Positions 1 to 8,587 of a stretch of 64,000 bases of DNA are shown in pieces. The notes below the pieces were generated by a model, which was not told where the DNA came from, did not search any database, and was given only the letters and a program-made list of their open reading frames with translations. This stretch comes from Paraburkholderia flava (GTDB taxonomy: Bacteria > Pseudomonadota > Gammaproteobacteria > Burkholderiales > Burkholderiaceae): positions 62,001 to 126,000 of the forward strand of contig NZ_SMRO01000002.1 in assembly GCF_004359985.1 (NCBI RefSeq), written 5' to 3'. Made by a program: the position numbers and the translations under genes. The stretch's first letter is position 1. Each line of letters opens with the position of its first letter.

Positions 1-191
1 GTCGACGTGGCGCAGGTCGGCGTGTCGAGGCTCGGGACGATGTTGAGCACCTTGCGCTTGCCGGCGAAATCGGTGAGCGCCAGCGGCTTCAGGTCCTTGC
101 CGGTGAGCGAGAACGCGGGCGCCTTCTGACCCACGGACGGGAACGTGCCGGCGATTTCGATCGGGTTGCCACCCAGTGTGACTTGACTCAT
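1..191 (-). CDS. tpx: Thiol peroxidase Tpx, N-terminal part (cut by window edge)
   Basis: Atypical 2-Cys peroxiredoxin that reduces hydroperoxides using thioredoxin. Translating the minus strand from the ATG at 191 gives a protein beginning [15 protein letters not shown]. It carries the Tpx-type segment VPSLDTPTC, in which Cys60 is the peroxidatic cysteine. Only 63 codons are present; the rest, including the resolving Cys, lies left of the window. It sits downstream of the DUF3426 gene on the same strand with an 81-nt gap. The N-terminal motif run is typical of Tpx rather than AhpC or BCP. Confidence 0.9.
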   Translation of the reverse strand, partial: MSQVTLGGNPIEIAGTFPSVGQKAPAFSLTGKDLKPLALTDFAGKRKVLNIVPSLDTPTCATS

Positions 192-272
192 GTAGTGCTC
201 CAGAAAGACGTCAGGATTGAACGGGAAACGCACTCGCTCTTGTTTCGCAAAGACAGGCGAAACAGCGGGGCG

Positions 273-1409
273 TCATGGATAAAAAATCTGCACGCGGAAG
301 TTCGATGCCACCGCGTTGCCGGTATCGAGACGCACGATCATCGTCTGCGTCGTGCGCGCCGGCAGGCCGGCTGCAACCGGCGTGCCGGGCTTCACATAGT
401 CCTGCGGCCAGAGCACGCGACGCACCGCGACATTGTTCTGCGCGTCGAGCAGCGTGAGCTCGATCGCCGGATATGCGAGCGCGACGTTGAAGCGGTTGCG
501 CAGCGGCATCTTCAGTTCTAGCCGGTGCGGACCGTCGACCTGACGCAGATCGGACGGCTCGACCTGTAGACCGTCGATGTCGCGCGGCGGCGCCACCGTG
601 CAGCCAATACGCGCACATGCCTGCTCATACAGCGGCCGCGATTGCGGCCAGTACACCATCACCGTTTCGCGTTGCCACCACGCGAGCTGTGCGAGCAGCA
701 GCACCAGCAGCGCGAGTGCGACGAGTATGCCGAAGATCCTCCAGCCGGTCCGGCGTGGCGCCGGCGCGCGGGTTTCGCGAACCACCGCGAAATGGTCGGT
801 GCCGTCGGTGGGCGGCACGTCAGCAAACGGTTCGCCTGCGTGGCTGCTGAAGTGCGGTTCGAGGTGCGGTTCCTTGTCGAGCGGAGGCGGCGGCAGCGGC
901 GACGATAGCGTGTCGGCGAGCGCGGGTTCGGTGGTGCTGCGCCAGGTGGGCGCGTCGCGCTCGTCCGGTGCGATGGATTGCGGTTCGGCGGCCGCATGTG
1001 ACTCCGATGAAGCGGCAGCCGGCGGAACCGGAGCGGCGAACGGCGGCTGCGTGGACGGAGTGTGCGGCGCGGGTGGCTCGGATTGAGCGGCTGCGGCATC
1101 GGCGGCAGGCGCCCACGGGTTCCATGCGTCGCCACGGAAGTCGGGTGCGGCTGAATGTTCGAGCGATGGCGGCTCTGCCGACGGCGTGGCAGCCTCGGCG
1201 GCGCCGGAAGTCAGCGCTGCGGCGAGGTCGGCGGAGACCGGCGTTGCCGTCGAGAAATCGCCGCCCTCAGTGGTTTCGTACAGGCTGGTCGAGCCATCGA
1301 AGACTTCCTGGCAGTGCCCGCAGCGCACGAGACCGCGACGCAGCTGAAGCTGCGCCGGCTGAAGCCGGAAGACGGTTTCGCAAAAGGGACAGCGCGTTGC
1401 CAGGAGCAT
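273..1409 (-). CDS. Zinc-ribbon and DUF3426 domain membrane protein
   Basis: A 378-residue protein of unknown function. The first ~40 residues form an MJ0042-type zinc ribbon with two CxxC pairs (CPFC near residue 7 and CGHC near residue 31). A long Pro/Ala/Glu-rich low-complexity linker follows. A single hydrophobic helix lies near residues 225-245 (ILVALALLVLLLAQLAWW), and the C-terminal ~130 residues match the DUF3426 type. The expected topology is a cytosolic zinc ribbon, one transmembrane helix and a periplasmic C-terminus. It lies 49 nt downstream of prmA on the same strand, a placement I know from Burkholderia-type genomes. Function is not inferable from sequence. Confidence 0.85.
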   Translation of the reverse strand: MLLATRCPFCETVFRLQPAQLQLRRGLVRCGHCQEVFDGSTSLYETTEGGDFSTATPVSADLAAALTSGAAEAATPSAEPPSLEHSAAPDFRGDAWNPWAPAADAAAAQSEPPAPHTPSTQPPFAAPVPPAAASSESHAAAEPQSIAPDERDAPTWRSTTEPALADTLSSPLPPPPLDKEPHLEPHFSSHAGEPFADVPPTDGTDHFAVVRETRAPAPRRTGWRIFGILVALALLVLLLAQLAWWQRETVMVYWPQSRPLYEQACARIGCTVAPPRDIDGLQVEPSDLRQVDGPHRLELKMPLRNRFNVALAYPAIELTLLDAQNNVAVRRVLWPQDYVKPGTPVAAGLPARTTQTMIVRLDTGNAVASNFRVQIFYP

Positions 1410-1458
1410 ATCGGGCCTGGGAGCCGACTAGGGCCGGTGAGTGACGATAAGCCCTATT

Positions 1459-2361
1459 CTAATGGCTTTCGCGGCGGGTTCCTGTCAGGCATACCCAGCC
1501 CTCGTGTTCGCGCCAGACGGCGATGTCGATCCACTGCTGGTAGACGGCCGCCACTTCGTCCGCTTGCCGGGCAAGTACGCCCGACAGCGCGATGCGTCCG
1601 CCGGGTCTGACTTTCGATGCGAGCATCGACGCCATCAGCTTCAACGGATTCGACAGGATGTTCGCGACGACGATATCGAATTCGCCGGCCGGGCATGCGT
1701 CGGGCAAACCGTACGTGACGTCGGCGTGATTGCGCTCGCTGTTGCTGCGCGCGGATTCAACGGCCTGCGGATCGATGTCGATGCCGATCACCGGGTTCGC
1801 GCCGCACTTCTTCGCGAGGATCGCGAGAATGCCCGAGCCGCAGCCGTAGTCGAGCACCGATTGCCCTGCGACGACCGATTGCTCGAGCCATTCCATGCAG
1901 AGGCGCGTCGTCGGATGGCTGCCGGTGCCGAACGCGAGGCCCGGATCGAGTTCGAGAACGAGGGCGTCGGGGTCCGGCGCGTCGTGCCACGATGGCACGA
2001 CCCAGATCCGTTCGCCGATCGGAATCGGATCGAACTGCGACTGCGTGAGCCGCACCCAGTCCTGCTCTTCGACCTCGCGCAGCGTGAAGGCAGGGACCGT
2101 CGGGAGTGCGAGCGTATTGACCGCGGCCGCGAGCAACACCGCCGGGTCATGCTCGGCTGCAACCAGCGCGATCACGCGCGAGTGCTGCCATGCAGTGCGT
2201 TCGGGGATGAGACCGGGCTCGCCGAAAAGCGGTTGCTCGTCGGGCGTATCGGCATCGGCGTCTTCGACCGATACCGACAGCGCGCCGAGCTCCAGCAGCG
2301 CATCGGACAACGCCTCCGCGCGCTCGCGCTCCATCTCGACGATCAGTTCCCGGTAGCTCAT
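1459..2361 (-). CDS. prmA: Ribosomal protein L11 methyltransferase PrmA
   Basis: SAM-dependent methyltransferase that trimethylates ribosomal protein L11. The chosen start gives [10 protein letters not shown] and 300 residues, the usual PrmA length. The open frame runs further upstream but only through accC coding sequence, so the longer form is rejected. The motif-I glycine loop [11 protein letters not shown] is near residues 170-180, preceded by the PrmA-typical [17 protein letters not shown] segment (139-155). VVANIL, the NxxxNP-like region, lies near residue 230. Only 2 nt separate its start from the accC stop codon, so translation is probably coupled to accC. Confidence 0.95.
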   Translation of the reverse strand: MSYRELIVEMERERAEALSDALLELGALSVSVEDADADTPDEQPLFGEPGLIPERTAWQHSRVIALVAAEHDPAVLLAAAVNTLALPTVPAFTLREVEEQDWVRLTQSQFDPIPIGERIWVVPSWHDAPDPDALVLELDPGLAFGTGSHPTTRLCMEWLEQSVVAGQSVLDYGCGSGILAILAKKCGANPVIGIDIDPQAVESARSNSERNHADVTYGLPDACPAGEFDIVVANILSNPLKLMASMLASKVRPGGRIALSGVLARQADEVAAVYQQWIDIAVWREHEGWVCLTGTRRESH

Positions 2362-2363
2362 GC

Positions 2364-3731
2364 TTACGCTTCTTCCGGTGCGGCCTGCTGCTTCGCGGCG
2401 AGACGGTTTTCGAGGTAATGGATGCTCGTGCCGCCCTCGACGAACTTCGCGTCGAGCATCAATTCGCGATGCAACGGGATGTTCGTCTGGATGCCTTCGA
2501 CGACCATTTCCGACAGCGCGATGCGCATGCGACGGATCGCCTGGTCGCGGGTAGCGCCGTACGCGATCAGCTTGCCGATCATCGAGTCGTAGTTCGGCGG
2601 TACGAAATAGCCGTTGTACGCGTGCGAATCGACGCGGATGCCGGGGCCGCCCGGCATGTGCCACGACGTCAAACGTCCCGGCGACGGAATGAACTTGAAC
2701 GGATCTTCCGCGTTGATCCGGCATTCGATTGCATGACCGCGGAACTGGATGTCGCGCTGACGGAACGCGAGTTTCTCGCCGGCCGCGATGCGGATCTGTT
2801 CCTGCACGATGTCGACGCCGGTGATCAGCTCCGTCACCGGGTGCTCGACCTGCACGCGCGTGTTCATCTCGATGAAGTAGAACTCGCCGTTTTCGTACAG
2901 GAACTCAAACGTGCCCGCGCCGAGATAACCCATCTTCTTGCACGCATCCGCGCAGCGATCGCCGATCCGTTCGATCAGACGACGCGCGATGCCCGGCGCC
3001 GGCGCTTCCTCGATCACCTTCTGGTGACGACGCTGCATCGAGCAGTCGCGTTCGCCGAGCCACACGGCGTTCTTGAACGAGTCCGACAAGATCTGGATTT
3101 CGATGTGCCGCGGGTTCTCCAGGAACTTCTCCATGTAGACCTGCGGATTGCCGAACGCACGGCCCGCTTCTTCACGCGTCATGTTCACCGCGTTGACGAG
3201 CGCTGCTTCGGTGTGCACGACGCGCATGCCGCGTCCGCCGCCGCCGCCGGCTGCCTTGATGATCACCGGGTAGCCGACCGTGCGTGCAATCTTCACGATT
3301 TCCTTCGGATCGTCGGGCAACGCGCCTTCCGAGCCGGGCACGCAGGGCACACCGGTCTTGATCATCGTCTGCTTGGCCGACACCTTGTCGCCCATCATCC
3401 GGATCGTATCGGGGCGTGGGCCGATGAACACGAAGCCCGACTGCTCGACGCGCTCGGCGAAGTCCGCGTTTTCCGACAGAAAGCCGTAGCCCGGGTGGAT
3501 GGCTTCGGCGTCCGTGACTTCTGCCGCGCTGATCAGCGCAGGCATGTTCAGGTAGCTCAGATTCGACGGGGCCGGTCCGATACAGACGGCTTCGTCGGCG
3601 AGCTTTACGTATTTCGCTTCCTTGTCGGCTTCGGAATAGACGACGACCGTCTTGACGCCGAGCTCGCGACACGCGCGCTGGATACGGAGCGCGATTTCGC
3701 CGCGATTGGCAATGAGGATTTTTTCAAACAT
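2364..3731 (-). CDS. accC: Acetyl-CoA carboxylase, biotin carboxylase subunit AccC
   Basis: Catalyses ATP-dependent carboxylation of biotin on AccB, the first half of the acetyl-CoA carboxylase reaction that opens fatty-acid synthesis. The 455-residue form beginning [16 protein letters not shown] matches the family start; an ATG seven codons upstream is open but adds nothing conserved. The ATP-grasp glycine-rich loop [10 protein letters not shown] is at 161-170, and the active-site segment [16 protein letters not shown] follows in the second half. It is transcribed after accB with a 138-nt gap and directly before prmA. The missing carboxyltransferase subunits (accA, accD) are elsewhere. Confidence 0.97.
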   Translation of the reverse strand: MFEKILIANRGEIALRIQRACRELGVKTVVVYSEADKEAKYVKLADEAVCIGPAPSNLSYLNMPALISAAEVTDAEAIHPGYGFLSENADFAERVEQSGFVFIGPRPDTIRMMGDKVSAKQTMIKTGVPCVPGSEGALPDDPKEIVKIARTVGYPVIIKAAGGGGGRGMRVVHTEAALVNAVNMTREEAGRAFGNPQVYMEKFLENPRHIEIQILSDSFKNAVWLGERDCSMQRRHQKVIEEAPAPGIARRLIERIGDRCADACKKMGYLGAGTFEFLYENGEFYFIEMNTRVQVEHPVTELITGVDIVQEQIRIAAGEKLAFRQRDIQFRGHAIECRINAEDPFKFIPSPGRLTSWHMPGGPGIRVDSHAYNGYFVPPNYDSMIGKLIAYGATRDQAIRRMRIALSEMVVEGIQTNIPLHRELMLDAKFVEGGTSIHYLENRLAAKQQAAPEEA

Positions 3732-3869
3732 AGCGGGTTTTCGACTCATCAAAGGGCGCTGCGCGGGTCGCGCGAACGAGCGGCATGCGCGAGAGCCTTG
3801 GAGGTTCGGATGCGCGTCCCGTGTGACTGACTACCGGACGCGCAGACGGCGGCTGCAATGCGCGCCGCG

Positions 3870-4334
3870 TTAGCCGACCACGTAGAGCGGCTGGCCGTAT
3901 TCGACCGCCTGCCCGTTTTCGACGAGGATTTCCTTGATGACGCCAGAAGCATCGGATTCGATTTCGTTCAGCAGCTTCATCGCTTCGATGATGCACAGCG
4001 TCTGGCCTTCCTTCACCGTATCGCCCACTTGCACGAACGCATCGGCGCCCGGCGACGGCGAACGATAGAACGTGCCGACCATCGGCGACGTCACGACGTG
4101 ACCCTGCGGAGCAGCGGGGGCCGGCGCAGCGGGTGCGGCTGCGGCCGGTGCTTCGGCGCCGCCCATCATCGGGAGCGGGGCGGACATCTGCTGGGCATAG
4201 GCGGGCTGCTGTACGTAAACCGGCGCTGCGTTCTTGACGATGCGCACCTTGCCTTCGCCTTCGGTGACTTCGAGTTCCGAGATGCCTGACTCGGAGACGA
4301 GGTCGATCAGGGTTTTCAGTTTACGTAGATCCAT
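3870..4334 (-). CDS. accB: Acetyl-CoA carboxylase biotin carboxyl carrier protein AccB
   Basis: A 154-residue biotin carrier of acetyl-CoA carboxylase. The N-terminal half begins [20 protein letters not shown] as in other AccB proteins. A Pro/Ala-rich hinge (roughly residues 48-78) leads to the biotinyl domain, where the EAMKLLN motif places the biotinylated lysine at residue 120. It precedes accC in the same transcription direction. The gap to the upstream aroQ gene contains a strong hairpin (4360-4382), which may separate or modulate expression of the two. Confidence 0.97.
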   Translation of the reverse strand: MDLRKLKTLIDLVSESGISELEVTEGEGKVRIVKNAAPVYVQQPAYAQQMSAPLPMMGGAEAPAAAAPAAPAPAAPQGHVVTSPMVGTFYRSPSPGADAFVQVGDTVKEGQTLCIIEAMKLLNEIESDASGVIKEILVENGQAVEYGQPLYVVG

Positions 4335-4359
4335 CGGGCTTCCCCTTTAATGCGTGAAG

Positions 4360-4382
4360 GGCCGGCGGCGTGGCCGCCGGCC
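4360..4382. other. Perfect 10-bp stem hairpin between aroQ and accB
   Basis: The arms GGCCGGCGGC (4360-4369) and GCCGCCGGCC (4373-4382) are exact reverse complements with a 3-nt loop. It sits in the 67-nt gap between the aroQ stop and the accB start. Read on the minus strand it is not followed by a T run, so it is not a standard intrinsic terminator. It could be a processing site, a Rho-assisted pause or a transcript-stabilising hairpin. Confidence 0.5.
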
Positions 4383-4401
4383 TGATAGGTGTTGTCTGGA
4401 A

Positions 4402-4857
4402 TCAGGCGCGCGGCGTGCCGGCTGCGAGCCGGTCGAGCGCAAATTCGAGTGCGTACAGATACCCCTTCCAGCCGAGACCGCAAATGACCCCTTCGGCCTG
4501 GTCGGACAGATACGAGTGATGCCGGAACGACTCCCGGCGATGCACGTTCGACAGATGAATCTCGACGAACGGAATGGCGACTCCCGCCAGCGCATCCCGG
4601 ATCGCCACGCTGGTGTGCGTGTACGCGGCGGGATTGATCAGGATGAAATCGGTCTGCTCGGTACGGGCCGACTGGATGCGGTCCACGAGCGCGCCTTCGT
4701 GATTGCTCTGGAACGTCGCGAGCTCCACGCCGGCGTCGGCGGCACGGTCGGCCAGCGCCTGATCGATCTGCGGCAGCGTCACGCGACCATAAACCTCGGG
4801 TTCCCGGGTGCCGAGAAGGTTGAGGTTAGGGCCGTGCAGTGCCAGCAGTCGCGTCAT
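4402..4857 (-). CDS. aroQ: Type II 3-dehydroquinate dehydratase AroQ
   Basis: Converts 3-dehydroquinate to 3-dehydroshikimate in the shikimate pathway. The 151-residue length fits the dodecameric type II family. The N-terminus [21 protein letters not shown] contains the family signature and catalytic Tyr23. NPAAYTHTS and the [17 protein letters not shown] stretch supply the substrate-binding and catalytic Asn/His residues. The next shikimate gene in the window, aroE, is in a separate unit at 10696, so the pathway is dispersed. It may be the first gene of the accB-accC unit. Confidence 0.96.
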   Translation of the reverse strand: MTRLLALHGPNLNLLGTREPEVYGRVTLPQIDQALADRAADAGVELATFQSNHEGALVDRIQSARTEQTDFILINPAAYTHTSVAIRDALAGVAIPFVEIHLSNVHRRESFRHHSYLSDQAEGVICGLGWKGYLYALEFALDRLAAGTPRA

Positions 4858-5051
4858 GGTCGCTTGGTTTTCCGTGGAATTGGCCGCACTTTAGCGCCGA
4901 TTAGAGAAATTTGTCTAGTTTCCCGGTTGGCCAGGGTGATCGCGCCCCGCTTGTGTGCGGACGCATTCGCGGCATCTTCGAGCAATTCCGCGCGATTTGC
5001 GCTCAACCGGACGGGTTCCGGCGGCAAGTGAAGGTTAAGGGATTGTGAGAT

Positions 5052-5609
5052 CTACAGCGCGTCGAGCGTCTGTTTGAGTTCGGCCGGCTGAATCGGGCCT
5101 AATTTTGTCGAGCGGATCTTTCCTTTGGCGTCGATCACGACGGTAAAGGGCAGGCCGCCCGCCTGGTTGCCGAAGGTACGCGCGAGGTCGGCGCCGCCGA
5201 AGCCGATCACGTACACCGGGTAGTCAACCCGCACCTTCTGCAGGAACGCCTGCACGTTTTTATCCGAATCGACACCCAGCCCGATGAACTGGATGCCCTT
5301 CTTCGCGTACTGGCGGTGCAACTGCGCGAGCGTCGGCATCTCTTCGACGCATGGTCCGCACCACGACGCCCAGAAGTTCACGACGATCGGGTGCCCCTTG
5401 AACAGGCTCAACGACTGAGCCTTACCGTCGGCACTCGTGACCGGCGCGGCCCACAACTGCTCGACGGGGCTCTTTTGAGCGTCGGGAGCCGGTGCGGCTG
5501 CCGCGACCGGTTCGATCTCGGGACCGCGCAGCCAGTGGCCGGCAATCGCTCCACCACCGACCGCGACGATCGCCACGGCCACGAACGCGAAAATGCGCTT
5601 GCTGTTCAT
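5052..5609 (-). CDS. TlpA/ResA-type membrane-anchored thioredoxin
   Basis: A 185-residue thiol-disulfide oxidoreductase. An uncleaved-anchor-like hydrophobic segment spans residues 6-26, followed by an Ala/Pro linker and a thioredoxin fold with the active site WASWCGPC (Cys84 and Cys87). EMPTLAQLHRQYAKKGIQFIGLGVD is typical of the AhpC/TSA-Redoxin branch to which TlpA and ResA belong. It most likely acts on the periplasmic side, for example in cytochrome maturation or general reduction; no cytochrome genes are adjacent to narrow this down. The 18-nt gap to the upstream gene at 5628 suggests co-transcription with it. Confidence 0.85.
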   Translation of the reverse strand: MNSKRIFAFVAVAIVAVGGGAIAGHWLRGPEIEPVAAAAPAPDAQKSPVEQLWAAPVTSADGKAQSLSLFKGHPIVVNFWASWCGPCVEEMPTLAQLHRQYAKKGIQFIGLGVDSDKNVQAFLQKVRVDYPVYVIGFGGADLARTFGNQAGGLPFTVVIDAKGKIRSTKLGPIQPAELKQTLDAL

Positions 5610-5627
5610 TGCTGTCGGTCTATCTAT

Positions 5628-6284
5628 CTAGTTAGTAGTGGAGGGCATCGCATCGCCGCTGTCGAGCAGCGCCTGGACGGTCTGCACATTGGCGCGCGCC
5701 TGGCGGCCGCGAGCGTCGGCCCGCACCGCGCCGCGCAGATCGTCGGTGTCGTAAAGCGCGACGTGAATACCCACCGGCTCGGCGTCGCGGCCTTCGTTTG
5801 CCGAGCGCCACAGGAAGCTCAGTGTCTCGATCATGCCGCGGCCCGCGAAATGGCGCGTCTCCGAAACGTCGTACTGAATGTTCGCATTGAGCAGGTAAAT
5901 GGCGACTTCTTTCGCGTCGTCGCAGAAAACCTGCAGATGCACGTCGGAATGTTCGCCTGCGGTACCGCCGAGTACCGCACCGGTCAGGTATGGATTGAAC
6001 GGTGCGAGCCGCTGCATCCATTCCAGTGCGATCTTGCGCATGCGGCGCAACAGGATCGGCTGGCTGTCGCCCTGGAAGAGCGATTGATACTCGCGGATTT
6101 CTTCCTCGATCTGGTCGTTATCGGGCAGCCATTCGCCAGCAACGCGTGTTTCGCCGATAACCTGGCGGGCAGCTTTGCGCTTGGCCGTCGAATAGTCCAG
6201 GCCGTCCTCGGCGATCATCCTCGCCGCCGCGATGGCGATTTCCTCGCGCACGCGTTGGGGATCGAAATGTGATTTGCGAACCAT
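5628..6284 (-). CDS. Conserved protein of unknown function, nucleotidyltransferase-like
   Basis: A 218-residue soluble protein that I do not recognise as a named family. The N-terminal ~50 residues are helical and charged (RVREEIAIAAARMIAEDGLDYSTAKRKAA). The centre holds GAVLGGTAGEHSDVHLQVFCDDAKEVAIYLL, reminiscent of the Gly-Ser and paired-acid arrangement of minimal nucleotidyltransferases, where a T/S after GG and two acids would bind metal and NTP. The acid pattern here is not a clean GSxxxxxxDxD, so activity is uncertain. It is divergent from mpl (183-nt gap) and just upstream of the TlpA gene. Confidence 0.6.
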   Translation of the reverse strand: MVRKSHFDPQRVREEIAIAAARMIAEDGLDYSTAKRKAARQVIGETRVAGEWLPDNDQIEEEIREYQSLFQGDSQPILLRRMRKIALEWMQRLAPFNPYLTGAVLGGTAGEHSDVHLQVFCDDAKEVAIYLLNANIQYDVSETRHFAGRGMIETLSFLWRSANEGRDAEPVGIHVALYDTDDLRGAVRADARGRQARANVQTVQALLDSGDAMPSTTN

Positions 6285-6467
6285 CAGGCAATCATACTAG
6301 AGAATGTTGGCGCGCCTTTTCGGGTCCGGCGGACACGCAGCGAGCGTGTGCTGGAGCCCTGGGCGGCGCGGACCTGTCGGTTACAATAGCGTCCTTTGCG
6401 AACGGGCCTGCCGGCCATTGCGCAGCTCCTTCTCACGCTCGCTACGCCCGCGCGGCACGACAGTCTT

Positions 6468-7871
6468 ATGCACATCCACATCCTCGGTATCTGCGGCACG
6501 TTCATGGGCGGTCTCGCGGTGCTCGCACGCGGCGCGGGTCACACCGTGACCGGCTGCGACGCCGGCGTCTATCCGCCGATGAGCACGCAGCTCGAGGCGC
6601 AAGACATCCGTCTCATTGAGGGTTACGGCGCGGAGCAGGTCGATCTGAACCCCGATCTGTTCGTGATCGGCAATGTCGTCACGCGCGGCAATCCGCTGAT
6701 GGAGGCGATTCTCGATCGCGGCCTGCCGTACACGTCGGGCCCGCAATGGCTCGGCGAGCATGTGCTGAACGGCAAATGGGTGCTGGCGGTGGCCGGCACG
6801 CACGGCAAGACGACGACGTCGTCGATGCTGACCTGGCTGCTCGAAGACGCGGGGCTGAACCCGGGCTTCCTGATCGGCGGGGTGCCGCTCAATTTCGGCG
6901 TATCGGCGCGGCTCACCGATTCGAGCTTCTTCGTGATCGAAGCGGACGAGTACGACACCGCGTTCTTCGACAAGCGTTCGAAGTTCGTCCACTACCGTCC
7001 GCGCACCGCGATCCTGAACAACCTCGAATTCGATCACGCCGACATCTTCGCGGATCTGACTGCGATCGAAACGCAATTCCATCACCTCGTGCGGACCATT
7101 CCGGGCATCGGACGAATCGTCACGAACGGTCGCACCGATGCGCTCGAGCGTGTACTGACGCGCGGCTGCTGGAGCGAGGTCGAGCGGTTTGGCGTCGACG
7201 GCGGCTGGCAGGCGTTGCCCGCCGAAGAGGGCGTGCCCGTCGACGAACGCTTCGCCGTTTATCACAACGGTTTGCCCGCAGGAACAGTCGAGTGGCAGGT
7301 GCAAGGCGAACACAACCGGCTCAACGCACTCGCCGCGATCGCTGCTGCGCGCCACGTCGGCGTGCCGCCCGCGCAGGCCGCGCAGTCGCTGGCGACGTTC
7401 CGCAACGTGAAGCGTCGGATGGAAGTGCGCGGCAGCGTCGATGGCGTGACCGTGTACGACGATTTCGCGCACCATCCCACGGCGATCGAAACGACGATCG
7501 CCGGGCTGCGCGCCCGCATCGGCCGCGAACGCTCGCGCATTCTCGCGGTGCTCGAACCGCGCTCGAACACGATGAAGCTCGGCGTGATGAAAGCTCAGTT
7601 GCCGGCGAGCCTCACCGACGCCGATCTCGTATTCGGCTACGGCGCACCGGCCGGTCGCGACTCGCTTGGCTGGAATCTCGCCGAAGCGCTCGCGCCGCTC
7701 GGCAGCAAGGCACACGCGTTCGACAATCTCGATGCACTGGTGAAGGCCGTCGCGGCCGCCGCACAACCGGGCGATCAGGTGCTGGTGATGAGCAACGGCG
7801 GTTTCGGCGGCGTGCATCAGAAGCTGCTCGATGCGTTGTCCCGTAGAGATGAAGCGCGAGGCACCGCGTGA
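6468..7871 (+). CDS. mpl: UDP-N-acetylmuramate:tripeptide ligase Mpl
   Basis: Ligates the recycled murein tripeptide L-Ala-gamma-D-Glu-meso-Dap to UDP-MurNAc, returning it to peptidoglycan synthesis. I start at the ATG giving MHIHILGICGTFMGGLA (467 residues), because this GxxGTFMGG start is the Mpl signature; upstream in-frame sequence looks non-coding. The Mur-ligase P-loop AVAGTHGKTTTSSM is at 108-120, and YDDFAHHPTAIETT marks the C-terminal ligase domain. It overlaps the following esterase by 4 nt (GTGA). With AmgK/MurU at 47317-49136 it gives this organism two independent recycling routes. Confidence 0.95.
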   Translation: MHIHILGICGTFMGGLAVLARGAGHTVTGCDAGVYPPMSTQLEAQDIRLIEGYGAEQVDLNPDLFVIGNVVTRGNPLMEAILDRGLPYTSGPQWLGEHVLNGKWVLAVAGTHGKTTTSSMLTWLLEDAGLNPGFLIGGVPLNFGVSARLTDSSFFVIEADEYDTAFFDKRSKFVHYRPRTAILNNLEFDHADIFADLTAIETQFHHLVRTIPGIGRIVTNGRTDALERVLTRGCWSEVERFGVDGGWQALPAEEGVPVDERFAVYHNGLPAGTVEWQVQGEHNRLNALAAIAAARHVGVPPAQAAQSLATFRNVKRRMEVRGSVDGVTVYDDFAHHPTAIETTIAGLRARIGRERSRILAVLEPRSNTMKLGVMKAQLPASLTDADLVFGYGAPAGRDSLGWNLAEALAPLGSKAHAFDNLDALVKAVAAAAQPGDQVLVMSNGGFGGVHQKLLDALSRRDEARGTA

Positions 7872-8470
7872 TCCTCTATCTGCACGGCTTCCGCTCGTCG
7901 CCGCAATCGTTCAAGGCACGCGTGCTCGCTGAGCGTCTCGCCGAACTCGGTCGCGACGACGAATGGTGCTGCCCGATGCTGCCGGTCTCGCCGCTCGAGA
8001 CGATCGCGCTCGCCGAGTCGCTCGTCGCGGCTGCGCCGTCGCAGCGCGTCACCGTGATCGGCAGTTCGCTCGGCGGCTATTTCGCGACCCATCTGGCCGA
8101 GAAGCATGGCTGGCCGGCCGTACTGCTGAATCCTGCCGTGGTGCCGCAGCGTGACCTCAGCGCGTATCTCGGCGAGCAGCCGTTGTGGCATGGCGGCGGT
8201 AGCATCGTCGTCGAGCCGCGCCATCTGGATGAACTGCGCGCGCTCGATGTCGCGTCGATTACGCAGCCCGACCGCTATTATCTGTTTGCCGCCACCGGCG
8301 ACGAAGTGCTCGACTACCGCGAAATGCTCGCGCGTTATCCGGGCGCGCGGACCCGGCTCATCGAAGGCAGCGATCACGCGATCAGCGAGTTTCCGCAGTA
8401 CGTCGACGACGTGCTTGCATTCTGCGACGCGACTCACGTCGCGCCGCCCGCGCCGAAAAAAGTGGCCTGA
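7868..8470 (+). CDS. YqiA/YcfP-family alpha/beta hydrolase (esterase)
   Basis: A 200-residue serine esterase of the small YqiA/YcfP (UPF0227) group. The protein begins with the oxyanion strand ILYLHGFRSSPQSFKA. The nucleophile elbow is GSSLGG with Ser67, and GSDHAIS near the C-terminus provides the catalytic His. The GTG start overlaps the mpl stop, so the two genes are translationally coupled. Substrate is unknown; the E. coli relatives hydrolyse short acyl and CoA esters. It lies 117 nt upstream of the RNB exoribonuclease. Confidence 0.85.
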   Translation: MILYLHGFRSSPQSFKARVLAERLAELGRDDEWCCPMLPVSPLETIALAESLVAAAPSQRVTVIGSSLGGYFATHLAEKHGWPAVLLNPAVVPQRDLSAYLGEQPLWHGGGSIVVEPRHLDELRALDVASITQPDRYYLFAATGDEVLDYREMLARYPGARTRLIEGSDHAISEFPQYVDDVLAFCDATHVAPPAPKKVA

Positions 8471-8587
8471 CGCATTCGCGGCAGGCTCGAACCACGAACA
8501 TGAACCGCTGTCAGTCGTTATAACCACGGCTATCACCATGGTGATGACGACGCAGACGGCCGATGCAAGACCGAACGAGAGTATTGA

